DNA of 64,000 nt from Cyanobacterium sp. uoEpiScrs1 (GTDB lineage Bacteria > Cyanobacteriota > Cyanobacteriia > Cyanobacteriales > Microcystaceae): contig NZ_OX373462.1 of the NCBI RefSeq assembly GCF_947331815.1, positions 917,376-981,375 of the forward strand. The letters run 5' to 3'. This document shows positions 31,214 through 41,454 of the stretch, one piece after another (the first letter of the stretch is position 1; each line of letters begins with the position of its first letter). The notes beneath the pieces were generated by a model. That model was not told the DNA's origin. It searched no databases and saw only the letters and a program-made list of their open reading frames with translations. Position numbers and translations under genes: made by a program.

Positions 31214-31259
31214 AACTCAGTAGTAATGATTATCCAATGATAATCATTACTACTGAGTT
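31214..31259. repeat. Perfect 21-bp inverted repeat
   Basis: Arms 31214-31234 and 31239-31259 are exact reverse complements around the loop caat. No T-tract follows directly. Confidence 0.75.
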
Positions 31260-31318
31260 ACTACTAGTTTAGTTAAGGCATTTGTTTTTAACACATACCC
31301 TGATTAAAAGCTATAGAG

Positions 31319-31381
31319 AAAAAAATAATAAGACAAAACAAATCTAAGGTTCTTAGATTTGTTTTGTCTTATTATTTTTTT
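31319..31381. terminator. Perfect 30-bp hairpin, possibly a bidirectional terminator
   Basis: Arms 31319-31348 and 31352-31381 are exact reverse complements around a 3-nt loop (gtt). The outer ends are A7 and T8 runs, so either strand would give a U-tract after the stem. It is 450 nt downstream of the M3 peptidase stop on the minus strand. Confidence 0.7.
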
Positions 31382-31831
31382 TGCCTTTAAATACCTATTT
31401 GTTCCTAACGCCTTTTACTAGCTTTTAAACTATTTATCAATCACTATAAATGATAGTAATTTAACTTTAATAATTATCATATTTTTGATATTATATTTAA
31501 TATTTTTAGATTGCTATACTTTTTAAAAAACTACAACATTTAATTCAGCTAGAGTAGTTAATTATAGCATTAGACAAACTTAATAAGTATACTGTTTATT
31601 CAGTTAGTAAGGCAGCTATTTTATTAACGGCTCAATTGAGTTTTATGAACCTAGAATATTCTTTAGTCCATAAAAACTATTTAGTTATAAATAAGTAGTT
31701 ATTGATTAAATTTAACTAATAAAAATCAGGAGATAGAGGATAAAGCATATGTCTAAAAATTATATATAAATTGATAACCAGTTAAAAATAAATTAACATA
31801 ATAGATGAAATACTAGTTATTTTTTTAAAAA

Positions 31832-33907
31832 CTATAACAGTCCACGATGTTTTAGTAAAAATTTAGTTTTAGGTTCTCGTCCCCGAAAAATCTTGAATAC
31901 TTCCATTGGATGAATGCTTCCTCCCAATGCTAGGATTGTATTTCGGAATTTTTGACCAACTTTTGCTATAGCTTTATTATTTTCTAAATCTACTTCTTCA
32001 AAAGCGGCAAAGGCATCTGCACTTAATATCTCAGCTAATTTATAACTGAAATACCCAGCCGCATAGCTTCCTGAAAAAATATGGCAAAAAGTACATAAAA
32101 ATGAATCTTCTGGTAATGGTTTCATGACCATTGTTTTTTGCGAAATTCTATCACGGACTTGACAGGGAGTTTCTTTGTCATTAGATCTGTAACGATGGTG
32201 TAATTCCAAGTCTAAAAGACTGAAATGCAACTGACGTAACATTGATGAACCACTCATATAATTACGCGCAGCCACTAATTTTTGATAATAATGTTCTGGT
32301 AAAGTTTCTCCTGTTTGATAATGTTTAGCTAGACTAAATAAAGTTTGACGGTCATAGCACCAATTTTCCATAAATTGGCTAGGTAATTCCACGGCATCCC
32401 ATTCAACATTATTGATTCCTGATGCCCCTGGATAATCTACTTGAGTTAACATATGTTGAAGTCCATGCCCAAATTCATGAAACAAAGTAGTAACTTCATC
32501 AAAAGTCATTAAACTAGGATTTTCTCCCACAGGAGCGGTTTGATTGCAGATAAGATAAGCGACAGGTAAACGAGTATAAAATTGTTTGTCTGTTTTGATT
32601 TTTGCTCGACCAATACAATCATCCATCCAAGCTCCTTCCCGTTTTTCTAATGGACGACTATAAGGGTCAAGATAAAAGTAAGCAATTGCTTCCCCTAATT
32701 CATTGCTAACTTGGAAATAACGAACATCCCTATGCCACACAGAAGCTTGACCATCAGCAGGAGTTATAATTACTTGAAAAATCCGTTGTGCCAGAGTAAA
32801 TAACCCATCCAATACTTGAGGTAAAGGAAAATAGGAGCGTAATTCTTCAGCAGTAAAATTAAACTTTGTTTCTCGTTGTCTTTCTGTCCAAAAATTGATA
32901 TCCCAGTGTTTTAAATTATCAGTTTTAGCAAAAGTTTTTAAAGTGTTTAACTCATGAATTGCTGCTTTATAACTAACTTGCCGTAATTCTTCAAGAAGCT
33001 TTTCAGCTGTTTCTACATCAGCAACCATTTTACGGGCTAAACTAACTTCTGCATAAGTATTGTAGCCCAACAATTGGGCCATTTCCTGACGTAGTTCTAA
33101 AATACGTTCTATTAAGAGATTGTTATCTAAGTTTCCCTCAGAAGCACGAGTTAAAAAAGCTTTATAAACTTTTTCTCGTAAGTCTCGTTGTTCACTATTT
33201 TTTAAAAAGGGGACATAACTAGGATGATCAAGTGTAATGACCCAAGGACCTGTCTCTGGAGTCGCACTTTCTTCTCCTTCAGATCTGGCAGTTTGAGCAG
33301 CTAAGCTAAGTAAACTAGAGGATAACCCATTCACTTCTTTTTTTGTCGTTAATTTAAGCTTAAATGCTTTAGTTGAATCAAAAACATTATTAGAAAATTT
33401 ATTAGATAGTTCTGCTAGTTCCAATTGAATTTGATTAAATCGTTCTCTTTTTCTTCCTGACAACTCTACTCCAGCGAGTTTTGCTTCACGAATAGCTGTC
33501 TCAACAATACGCTTTTGAGCAGATTCTAGATTATTCCACTTTTCACTATTTCTCAGGGCTTTAAATGCCTTATACAAGGACTGACTTTGGCTTATTTTAT
33601 TGATAAATTGAATAACATGAGGTTGAGACTGTTCATAAGCTTTCCGTAGCTCAGGACTGTTTTTAACTGACATTAAATGCTCAACAACTCCCCAACTCCA
33701 CTTTAACCGCTCTTCAATTTCTGTTAAAGGTTCTACTAATCCTTTCCAAGTAGGAGTAATATTCATTTCCAGATTAGTTAATTGGAAATCTAAGTTTTTA
33801 AGTAATGTAGTCATAGCCGGAACTACTTGATCAGTCCGAATTTGATGAAAGGGAGGGAGCCCTTTCCCAAGGAGTAATGGGTTATCGTTTATAGTCTCGT
33901 TGATCAT
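31832..33907 (-). CDS. M3 family zinc metallopeptidase (oligopeptidase A type)
   Basis: A cytosolic zinc endopeptidase that clears short peptides, including cleaved signal peptides. 691 residues, full family length. The zinc motif is HEFGH at 477-481 (LFHEFGHGLQHML), with the third ligand region downstream (NVEWDAVELPSQFMENW). The N-terminal start (PLLLGKGLPPFHQIRTDQVV) and SGSYAAGYFSYKLAEILSAD near the C-terminus are family hallmarks. No internal stops. It stands alone, with spacers of 0.8 and 3.2 kb on either side. Confidence 0.94.
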   Translation of the reverse strand: MINETINDNPLLLGKGLPPFHQIRTDQVVPAMTTLLKNLDFQLTNLEMNITPTWKGLVEPLTEIEERLKWSWGVVEHLMSVKNSPELRKAYEQSQPHVIQFINKISQSQSLYKAFKALRNSEKWNNLESAQKRIVETAIREAKLAGVELSGRKRERFNQIQLELAELSNKFSNNVFDSTKAFKLKLTTKKEVNGLSSSLLSLAAQTARSEGEESATPETGPWVITLDHPSYVPFLKNSEQRDLREKVYKAFLTRASEGNLDNNLLIERILELRQEMAQLLGYNTYAEVSLARKMVADVETAEKLLEELRQVSYKAAIHELNTLKTFAKTDNLKHWDINFWTERQRETKFNFTAEELRSYFPLPQVLDGLFTLAQRIFQVIITPADGQASVWHRDVRYFQVSNELGEAIAYFYLDPYSRPLEKREGAWMDDCIGRAKIKTDKQFYTRLPVAYLICNQTAPVGENPSLMTFDEVTTLFHEFGHGLQHMLTQVDYPGASGINNVEWDAVELPSQFMENWCYDRQTLFSLAKHYQTGETLPEHYYQKLVAARNYMSGSSMLRQLHFSLLDLELHHRYRSNDKETPCQVRDRISQKTMVMKPLPEDSFLCTFCHIFSGSYAAGYFSYKLAEILSADAFAAFEEVDLENNKAIAKVGQKFRNTILALGGSIHPMEVFKIFRGREPKTKFLLKHRGLL

Positions 33908-36900
33908 AATTTGAATTATATAGTTCTATACAAGCTTAAGTAGAAATCAGAAAAAAGAAATAGTCTATCTAAAAATATAGAAAAAATATTGAAACATCAA
34001 GAACTTTGATTGATTAAAAATCTAACAAAAATATATAAATATTGCTAGGAGTTAATATATTATGACTAATATTTTTTTAAGCGGCAATATACCTATGCAC
34101 TGGAGTTTACAAAATAACATGATGATTAACTTGACATAAAACGTTAATATATAATTTATATATATTAAAAAGGAATAAATCAGATTTTTCAAACATAACT
34201 TTAGACTTGACTAAACTAACAAAGAAAGAAAATGAGACAATTATTTATTCTTTTAAAAAAATAAATAATAGATTACAATTATCTATTTTTATTTTTTAAA
34301 CGGACTAGTTACTAAAAAAGGTAAGTAAAATTTTAAAGTAAACATATTTTATATTTAATTGAAACCTACTCATATTTATCCTCGGAAAATAGTATTTACT
34401 TTGTACTCAGATAAATAATTAATAATACCCTTTATTACCTATATAAATATTAGTCGCTAAAAGAGCAAAATTTTATAGACAAGGCATACAAAATTATATT
34501 CAAATACTTACATAAACAATGGCTTAAATAGAAGCTTAATCACAGGTAACTTTCACCTCTTTATTTTAAATTTACCACTCAAACTGGTATTTATTTTTAT
34601 AGTTTGTAATTAACATTTTAATAGAGTTCAATCTTATTTGAAAAATAAAGTATTACAATAATTATAGAATATGATTTATATTAATAAGTTTATTATACTG
34701 ATCATCTTTTTTTCTTTAGAATAACTAAAATAAAAATCAAAAAAACATTATTAAGACATATAATAAGAGATGTTTGAACAAGCAATATATTTATCTATTG
34801 TCAATAGCAAAGTTTAATATAATTAACTACCTACATCTATTGTAAAATATAGTCTTTAGCCTATTTATTAATAAATAGAAGTCAGAAGTAGAGCAAAAAA
34901 TAGACTTAATAGCCTGTTCATATTAAATAATTATTTAAATATTATTAAAATTAAAGCAGTAAACTATATTCTTTTAAAGGCTTAAAATTATTTAAAAAAA
35001 TTAATTTTAAATTTATCTAAGCTATAAAAATAACTTTGATCATAGAAAATGTAAACAAAATTAATTTTAATTAAAAATCTATATTGAATACTATTATAAT
35101 TTGAGTTTTATATGGATAATATTTCAATATAAACTATGCTTGAAAGCATATGATTTAACCAAAAAGTAATTTCATATTTTTTGGATTATCTTAAAATATT
35201 GCCTGCATTTTTTAGGGTTAAAAACAACAAACTAATACCGTTTATTTTTAGTACATTTTAAATCATATAAACATTAAAAACTATTTAAACTTAACTAAAT
35301 TAATAACAAATATTTTTAGCAAGAATATAATCATAACAACTATCATCCTTTGGTGTTTATTATAATCAAAATCATCGTCTAATAAATTAACTCTATTTTT
35401 ATTTATTGTTTCTCAGTTACTTTAAAACAATTCACGTATTATCCTAATTTGTAGAGGTTTTTGAACTGGCATTTGTATTTATTTTGTACAAATATCATTT
35501 TTTTACAACTAAGTATTTTAATTGTTAAAACTAATCTTAAAGACTTAAAATATTGATTGTTGTATTTTCAGACAAACTATTACTATTATTAGTTGATAAA
35601 TTAAAAATTTATATCTTTATTTTTGTCAAATTTAATATCTCCTTTTAAATCTTATGAATTTAAAACACATATTTTTTATCTACTTAAACCTTGTTGTTAT
35701 TAATTTATCAAATAAATAGTACTTTTTCTGCGATACTTATATAAACAATTCAATTTACAATTTAGAAAAGTAAAAAAACTGTAGACAACTAAATTTTGTA
35801 CAATCAGCTAATCATTAACTAGAGATTTCAACGGTAGAGTACAAATCTATTCTTACATTTTTAGGAAAGTGTCATAGACAAAAGTTAATAGATTAGGAGT
35901 GCTAATATTAGTTTATATGAATCTCTACTTGCATGTCATAAAATGTAAAATGATTGATAACAAAACTTTATAAAACAAAATTTCAAGCATTATATTCATT
36001 TTAACGATGTCATAAGTTAACTTTTATTGACTTCACTATTTATTTTTTATAAGCATTTTATATTTGTATTTTTTAATAAATAGATTGTATAGGCTCTGGA
36101 TAGTAGCTTTTTTACCTATTAATTCTTTGTTCATAAGGTATACTCCACCCCTAGTCAACGTATTAATAAAAATAAAATTTTTATATTCTTCTCTTTCTCT
36201 TATTTTCTTAAATCTTTCTATTTCATTCCTGAAATTGAAGTGTATGAACCAGCAAACTTAATATAAGAAAAACTTATATTAAGTTTGCTGGTTCATACAC
36301 TTCAAACATTTAGCTTTCAAGTCTATATAAGAAAAATAAATGACGCACATGTTCTATGTTAAGATCATCTCTGACAACTAGAAATGTATCGAAACTATGG
36401 TAACTAAATGAAGTTACATCTGACTTATAAACGCATGAGATTCTAGGAAATATGATTTACACTAGATGCTCAACCTAAAAACCTAAATTAGGAATGATTG
36501 GGTGGTATTAGCATTATCTGAAAATTGAAAATGAGCTAATGGTATGATTTTGAGTTTTCAACTAGATTTTAATTGGGTTAAAATGATCTAGTATTTGTGT
36601 ATGTTATCTTTAATGATTAATATCCAAGGAAACCAAAGCCACTCGACCAGCTAGAGTGATTTAATACAAATAGGACTCAACTGTTTAGTTGATTGTAACC
36701 ACCATCAGTGAAAACAGTTAAAGTGTTTTCTAATCAGTTCTATTATCAACTCGATTCACCAAGGAAGCGTCTTGCATGTAATAAATGTTGGTGCTGACAA
36801 GTTAATTCAAAGAGGAGTCTATTAAATATCAAATTACAATTCTCGTTTTAAAATTGGTAGAGATACATCCAAAAAACGAGTAACCTCCTTAGACGAGATT

Positions 36901-37085
36901 ACGTTAGCTCAATTTAGATAGCCAACGTTCAGGTGAAATATGGGGCTGAGTATAATTTTTTCGATTCTTTACTGGCTTAAAGTCAATCGCGACTACATTT
37001 AGAGAGTTTTTTGACCAATTTATTATCGACAGGCACTTGACTTAATAAAGTGTTCTGGTCGGCTACACAAGTTTGAGGGAATTGC
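33908..37085. other. 3.2 kb gene-free, extremely AT-rich region
   Basis: The largest empty stretch. From 33910 to about 36000 it is near-random A/T with no credible frame. A 65-codon frame at 36064-36261 ends just inside the long hairpin at 36237-36303 and looks spurious. From about 36470 the GC content rises toward rne; this part may be the rne leader or the relic of an upstream gene. No tRNA found. Confidence 0.55.
36237..36303. repeat. Perfect 31-bp inverted repeat
   Basis: Arms 36237-36267 and 36273-36303 are exact reverse complements around loop aaaaa, the longest perfect stem in the window. It lies in the empty region, 780 bp upstream of rne, with no adjacent gene to terminate. Confidence 0.75.
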
Positions 37086-39371
37086 ATGCCAAAGCAAATT
37101 GTTATCGCAGAGCAACACCACATTGCTGCTGTTTTTTGGGAAGATCAAATTCAAGAGCTGGTGGTTGCTACTGGCAACCAACAAGTTAGTGACATTTATT
37201 TAGGAGTAGTGGAAAATGTAATCCCAGGTATTGATGCAGCATTTGTCAACATTGGGGATGCGGAACGCAATGGATTTATTCACGTCACCGATTTAGGTCC
37301 TCTTCGCCTAAAAAAAAGTGCGGGGGCTATTACAGAACTGTTGACTCCCCAACAAAAAGTATTGGTTCAGGTAATGAAAGAACCAACGGGGAATAAAGGA
37401 CCACGGCTCACAGGGAATATTACGTTGCCAGGCCGGTACTTAGTCTTAATGCCATATGGTCGAGGAGTTAACCTTTCTAGAAGAATCAAAAATGATGATG
37501 AACGTAGTCGCCTACGTGCATTAGCTATTTTGATTAAACCTGCAGGAATGGGCTTACTAGTTCGTACAGAAGCCGAGGGGAAAGCTGAAGAAGCTATTAT
37601 GGAAGATTTGGAGTTTCTGCAGCGACAATGGGAATCTATTCAAATTCAAGCCACTTCAACTCGTGCTCCTTCTCTTTTAAATCGCGATGACGATTTTATT
37701 CAAAGGGTATTACGAGATATGTACAGTGCTGAGGTAAATCGCATCGTTGTAGATTCTCAAGCCGGAGTTAAACGAGTTAAACAACACTTAATGAACTGGA
37801 GTGGTGGACGTTCTCCTGAAGGAGTATTGATTGATCATCACCGCGAACATCCTGGAGTTCTAGACTATTTTCGTGTTAATGCTGCGATTCGAGAAGCGCT
37901 AAAACCTAGGGTAGATTTACCTTCTGGCGGTTATGTTATTATCGAACCAACCGAAGCTTTAACAGTCGTCGATGTTAACTCTGGTTCATTTACCCGTTCG
38001 GCAACAGCAAGAGAGACAGTTCTGTGGACCAATAGTGAAGCAGCTACAGAAATTGCCCGTCAATTGCGTCTACGCAACATTGGAGGGGTAATCATTGTAG
38101 ATTTTATCGATATGGACTCGCGGCGCGATCAACTTAAGCTTTTAGAACATTTTAATAAAGCTCTCAAATCTGATAAAGCTAGACCTCAAATTGCACAACT
38201 CTCAGAATTAGGTTTAGTTGAACTGACTCGAAAACGTCAAGGTAAAAATATTTACGAATTATTTGGTCAACCTTGTCCTAGTTGTGGCGGTTTAGGACAT
38301 ATGATTAGTCTTCCAGGACGCTCTGAATTAATTCCGTTAGACACAGTTACTGCCTCTTCCTCTTCCTCTTCCCCTTCGATAAAACCAGCAGAAAAACCTA
38401 TGGACAGGTCTGAAATTTTTGGGGAATCTAGTTTTGAAGATGAAACATATCAGTCTCCTAGTCAACTAGAACTACTTCACCATCCAAGCTATCAAGAACA
38501 GAGTAATGTTCTAAATCCCACTCGTCGCCGCCGTCGTCGTCAATCCCAACCTCAGTTGAGGGATGAGTCAATAGCTAAAGTGGTTCCCAACGTTATAGTA
38601 AAAGAGAGTGAATATTTAGGGGAAATAGAAGCTGAATCGAGGAAAGAACGAGGTCAAAGACATTTGCGCCGAGAAGAAATACCAATAGAAAAGGTATTTG
38701 TGGAAATGGCTCCCCTAGAACAAAACCTTTATGCTTTGATGGGAGTTTCTCCGCTAGTGCATCTTGATCGTGAATTTAAGGATCCCAAGTCTGTATTAGT
38801 ATCCGTTAATTCTCCTGAAAATTCAGTAAATGTCTCGAATAAACAAAAAATAACAGAAGAACAGGAGACAAAAAAGATACAAAAAATAACAGAAGAACAG
38901 GAGACAAAAAAGATACAAAAAATAACAGAAGAACAGGAGACAAAAAAGATACAAAAAATAACAGAAGAACAGGAGACAAAAAAGATACAAAAAATAACAG
39001 AAGAACAGGAGACAAAAAAGATACAAGAAATAACAGAGGAACAAGGGATACAGAAGATACAAGAAATAACAGAGGAACAAGGGATACAGAAGATACAAGA
39101 AATAACAGAGGAACAAGGGATACAGAAGATACAAGAAATAACAGAGGAACAAGGGATACAGAAGATACAAGAAATAACAGAGAAATACGAAATTCCTTGT
39201 GAAGATACGTCATTTGTTGTCTCTCAATCTATTCCTTATGGAGTATCTGAGTTTCTAGATGATGACGAAAAGACAGACAATAAAGCAACGGAAACAAAAC
39301 CACTAGAAAGTGATTCCGAACGCCCTGTTATTCGTCGTCGTCGTCGTCGTTCTTCTGCTAAAGAAGCTTAA
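37086..39371 (+). CDS. rne: Ribonuclease E (Rne/Rng family) with expanded repeat region
   Basis: The endoribonuclease that starts mRNA decay and processes rRNA and tRNA. The catalytic N-terminus (about 1-410) has the S1 domain (SDIYLGVVENVIPGIDAAFV, 35-54), the DNase I-like site with Asp296 in VVDVNSGS and Asp339 in VDFIDMDSRRD, and the zinc link CPSCGG at 397-402. The non-catalytic part has an Arg-rich stretch (TRRRRRRQSQPQ), a nine-copy 12-residue repeat (about 587-694), and ends in RRRRRRSSAKEA, the poly-Arg nonapeptide known to bind PNPase in cyanobacteria. At 761 residues it is longer than typical cyanobacterial RNase E because of the repeats. rnhB, its usual partner, is not downstream. 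Confidence 0.97.
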   Translation: MPKQIVIAEQHHIAAVFWEDQIQELVVATGNQQVSDIYLGVVENVIPGIDAAFVNIGDAERNGFIHVTDLGPLRLKKSAGAITELLTPQQKVLVQVMKEPTGNKGPRLTGNITLPGRYLVLMPYGRGVNLSRRIKNDDERSRLRALAILIKPAGMGLLVRTEAEGKAEEAIMEDLEFLQRQWESIQIQATSTRAPSLLNRDDDFIQRVLRDMYSAEVNRIVVDSQAGVKRVKQHLMNWSGGRSPEGVLIDHHREHPGVLDYFRVNAAIREALKPRVDLPSGGYVIIEPTEALTVVDVNSGSFTRSATARETVLWTNSEAATEIARQLRLRNIGGVIIVDFIDMDSRRDQLKLLEHFNKALKSDKARPQIAQLSELGLVELTRKRQGKNIYELFGQPCPSCGGLGHMISLPGRSELIPLDTVTASSSSSSPSIKPAEKPMDRSEIFGESSFEDETYQSPSQLELLHHPSYQEQSNVLNPTRRRRRRQSQPQLRDESIAKVVPNVIVKESEYLGEIEAESRKERGQRHLRREEIPIEKVFVEMAPLEQNLYALMGVSPLVHLDREFKDPKSVLVSVNSPENSVNVSNKQKITEEQETKKIQKITEEQETKKIQKITEEQETKKIQKITEEQETKKIQKITEEQETKKIQEITEEQGIQKIQEITEEQGIQKIQEITEEQGIQKIQEITEEQGIQKIQEITEKYEIPCEDTSFVVSQSIPYGVSEFLDDDEKTDNKATETKPLESDSERPVIRRRRRRSSAKEA
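38845..39168 (+). repeat. 36-nt coding tandem repeat inside rne (9 copies, two subtypes)
   Basis: Five identical copies of a 36-nt unit (38845-39024, encoding KITEEQETKKIQ in register) are followed by four identical copies of a diverged unit (39025-39168, encoding EITEEQGIQKIQ), then a partial tenth copy. Copies within each class are identical at the nucleotide level, so the array expanded recently. There are no spacers, so it is not CRISPR. It also creates long but meaningless open frames on the minus strand. Confidence 0.95.
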
Positions 39372-39424
39372 GAATTATCTTTACAGTCAATACAGATATA
39401 TAAGAGGATACAAAGTAAGATTAT

Positions 39425-39456
39425 CCCTTCTTATTGTTTAATAACAATAAGAAGGG
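39425..39456 (+). terminator. Hairpin downstream of rne
   Basis: A perfect 14-bp stem (39425-39438 / 39443-39456, cccttcttattgtt with a 4-nt loop) begins 53 nt after the rne stop. A U-tract is missing, so it is either a weak terminator or a 3'-end stabiliser. Confidence 0.55.
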
Positions 39457-39479
39457 CTCTAACAGAGCTGGCTTTATCT

Positions 39480-39517
39480 TGAACTTATCTTGCTAAAAAA
39501 TTAGCAAGATAAGTTCA
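39480..39517. repeat. Perfect 17-bp inverted repeat
   Basis: Arms 39480-39496 (tgaacttatcttgctaa) and 39501-39517 are exact reverse complements around aaaa. It is the second of two stacked hairpins after rne. Confidence 0.7.
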
Positions 39518-39996
39518 GTTTATTTGTGTACGTAAGTTCTTCTAAAGAATATCGATCAGCTATTTACTATAAATATAGTACTGGTATTTACCATAACAAT
39601 TAAAATACTAACTACAATAGAACAAATAAACTATCATAAGCTATAAATTGATGTTTTTTAAATAACTTTTATTCTCGTATTTTCTATAGAAAATTTATAT
39701 TTAAACTTCAAAAAACAATGATTTATATAGTTAATATTATAAATTTTCTATTTTTAACAACTTTTAAGTATGTCCCTAACTATTATTTCAACAGTTTAAA
39801 ATAAGCGTAGATTATAAATAATCAAGCTTCATAAAATTACAGGGATATATCTTCAACTAAAAAATAGATTTAGAAAGATATTCTATTAGTTTCTTATCCA
39901 TAATTATCTGAATTTCCCATTGGAGGTTACCGAAAACAGTTAAACAAGGATTTATAGTATCTTAAAGAATAATGAAGATCGAGATTGAAGACTAAA

Positions 39997-40036
39997 ATAA
40001 ATGTCCATAGTTAATAACTTAACTATGGACATTTAT
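39997..40036. repeat. Perfect 18-bp inverted repeat upstream of pheA
   Basis: Arms 39997-40014 and 40019-40036 are exact reverse complements (ataaatgtccatagttaa) with loop taac. It ends 120 nt before the pheA start and could be a relic terminator of a lost upstream gene or a leader structure. Confidence 0.7.
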
Positions 40037-40156
40037 CTCTTTGTAAAAATTTCTATTGACTAAATGATAATCACGTAAACTGTAGATTAAGTTAAGTTGT
40101 TTAGATATAACTGTCCGAATCCCGATATAATCAATCAGATTACAAATTTATTGTCT

Positions 40157-41023
40157 ATGGCTATTTCTATTGCTCATCTAGGTCCAACAGGAACTAATGC
40201 AGAAACGGCTACCTTAGCTTATCAGCGTTGGTTAGAGCAACAAGGAGAAACAAAATCTCTTTTATGCCCCTATCCGACAATTGCTCAAACTTTATATGCC
40301 GTTGCCTATGGGGAAACTCAACAGGCAGTTGTGCCGGTAGAAAATTCTACAGAGGGAACTGTAGCTATCATCCTCGATAGTCTTTGGCAATTAGATAAAC
40401 TTAAGATTCAACAAGAATTAGTCTTACCCATTTCCCACGCTTTATTATCAAGAAGAAAATCTCCAAAAGGATTAAGAAAAGTTTATTCCCACCCTCAAGC
40501 TTTAGCACAATGTCAACATTGGTTAGAGCAAAATTTACCTTCTGTTTCCTTGATCCCAACAAATTCGACTACGGAAGCCCTGCATCAAATCGCTCTCGAT
40601 TTAACCTCGGCGGCGATTGCTTCTCCTCGTGCTGCTAAATTGTACAATTTTCCTATTCTGGTAAATGATATTAACGATTATCCTGACAATTGCACTCGTT
40701 TCTGGATATTGGAACTAACGCCAACTAGCATAGAAGGAAGTCGGATTTCTTTAGGATTTAGTGTTTCTAATAATGTCCCTGGCACACTGGTCAAACCCTT
40801 AGAAGTATTTGCCAAACGGGGGATTAATTTAAGCCGTATAGAATCGCGTCCCACTAAGAGATCATTAGGAGAATATCTTTTTTTTATTGATATTGAGATC
40901 GACTCAGAGTTCAATTTTATTGAAGAAGCTTTGGCTGAACTAAGAATCTATACAGAAACTTTAAAGATTTTTGGAGGCTATAGAGTTTTTTCACTAAAAA
41001 CCATAGATATTGCTCAGCTTTGA
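40157..41023 (+). CDS. pheA: Prephenate dehydratase
   Basis: It converts prephenate to phenylpyruvate in phenylalanine synthesis. 288 residues from the chosen start. The catalytic PDT domain (about 1-180) begins ISIAHLGPTGTNAETA and includes AVVPVENSTEGTV and the catalytic TRF in DNCTRFWIL. The regulatory ACT domain follows (GTLVKPLEVFAKRGINLSRI, then ESRPTKRSLGEYLFFIDI), keeping the ESRP motif that binds phenylalanine. No chorismate mutase is fused. ATG at 40157 gives the conserved MAISIAHLGPTGTN; a longer frame from 40097 has no family support. Confidence 0.95.
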   Translation: MAISIAHLGPTGTNAETATLAYQRWLEQQGETKSLLCPYPTIAQTLYAVAYGETQQAVVPVENSTEGTVAIILDSLWQLDKLKIQQELVLPISHALLSRRKSPKGLRKVYSHPQALAQCQHWLEQNLPSVSLIPTNSTTEALHQIALDLTSAAIASPRAAKLYNFPILVNDINDYPDNCTRFWILELTPTSIEGSRISLGFSVSNNVPGTLVKPLEVFAKRGINLSRIESRPTKRSLGEYLFFIDIEIDSEFNFIEEALAELRIYTETLKIFGGYRVFSLKTIDIAQL

Positions 41024-41243
41024 GCTATTCCTATTAATGCAATATACACTTTGCAATCGTTTCATCAGCTAAATGGTTACAGGTAGAAATTAACATCTTT
41101 GATTTATATATCGAGCGAGTTGTAGTATTTTGCATACTCAGTAAATTTTATTGTCTTGTGACTACGTCATAGAGATTTCCTGTAACCTATCAACTTTAAA
41201 ACTTGATTTTGACTTAGAAACTTTCTAAGAATTGATATCATGA

Positions 41244-41328
41244 CGGAGAGGGTGGGATTTGAACCCACGTTGGTTTGACCCAAACCCGATTTCAAGTCGG
41301 GCGCATTCGACCACTCTGCCACCTCTCC
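41244..41328 (-). tRNA. tRNA-Ser(UGA)
   Basis: An 85-nt class II tRNA on the minus strand. The acceptor stem is GGAGAGG/CCTCTCC with discriminator G; the D arm is TGGCAGAGTGGTCGAATGC; the anticodon stem CCCGA/TCGGG encloses loop CTTGAAA with anticodon TGA; a long variable arm (TTTGGGTCAAACC) and the T arm (GTGGGTTCAAATCCCAC) follow. CCA is not encoded. Confidence 0.96.
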
Positions 41329-41405
41329 AATAAGATAGACAGCTTCTATTCTATCAAAAATTGTTAAACTGATGTGCAATTAATAAGACTTTAAGAATAT
41401 CTAGT

Positions 41406-41442
41406 AAAAAGCCCCACATGTGATTACAGAATATGGGTTTTA
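41406..41442 (-). terminator. Probable terminator of the phosphoesterase gene
   Basis: On the minus strand, just after the phosphoesterase stop, aaaaccca and tggggcttttt can pair with a two-base bulge, followed by a run of T. The stem is short, so this is a moderate call. Confidence 0.45.
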
Positions 41443-41454
41443 TTAGTCGATTAA

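Larger units (their letters stand above)
31060..31831. other. Spacer with two very long perfect hairpins
   Basis: About 770 bp between the tRNA-Asp and the end of the M3 peptidase gene. It carries the inverted repeats 31214-31259 and 31319-31381 and no gene. A possible tRNA promoter should lie just above 31060. Confidence 0.55.
39372..40156. other. Spacer between rne and pheA with three perfect hairpins
   Basis: About 785 bp. It holds hairpins at 39425-39456, 39480-39517 and 39997-40036, and AT-rich sequence between them. In other cyanobacteria rnhB and a DUF1997 gene commonly lie here, as far as I recall; no recognisable remnant remains. Confidence 0.5.

Noticed and set aside
36064..36261. 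65-codon plus-strand frame ending in the 31-bp hairpin
   Set aside because: Hydrophobic, AT-driven composition and no ribosome site. The overlap with the hairpin is intriguing but the protein is not credible.
38845..39168. A CRISPR-like array
   Set aside because: The 36-nt period fits CRISPR repeats in length, but the units are contiguous with no spacers and lie inside the rne reading frame; no cas gene is present.
38806..39213. Two long overlapping minus-strand frames (135 and 115 codons) opposite the rne repeat
   Set aside because: They arise from the 36-nt tandem repeat being a multiple of three, which keeps all frames periodic and stop-free. Their translations are hydrophobic low-complexity repeats with no support.
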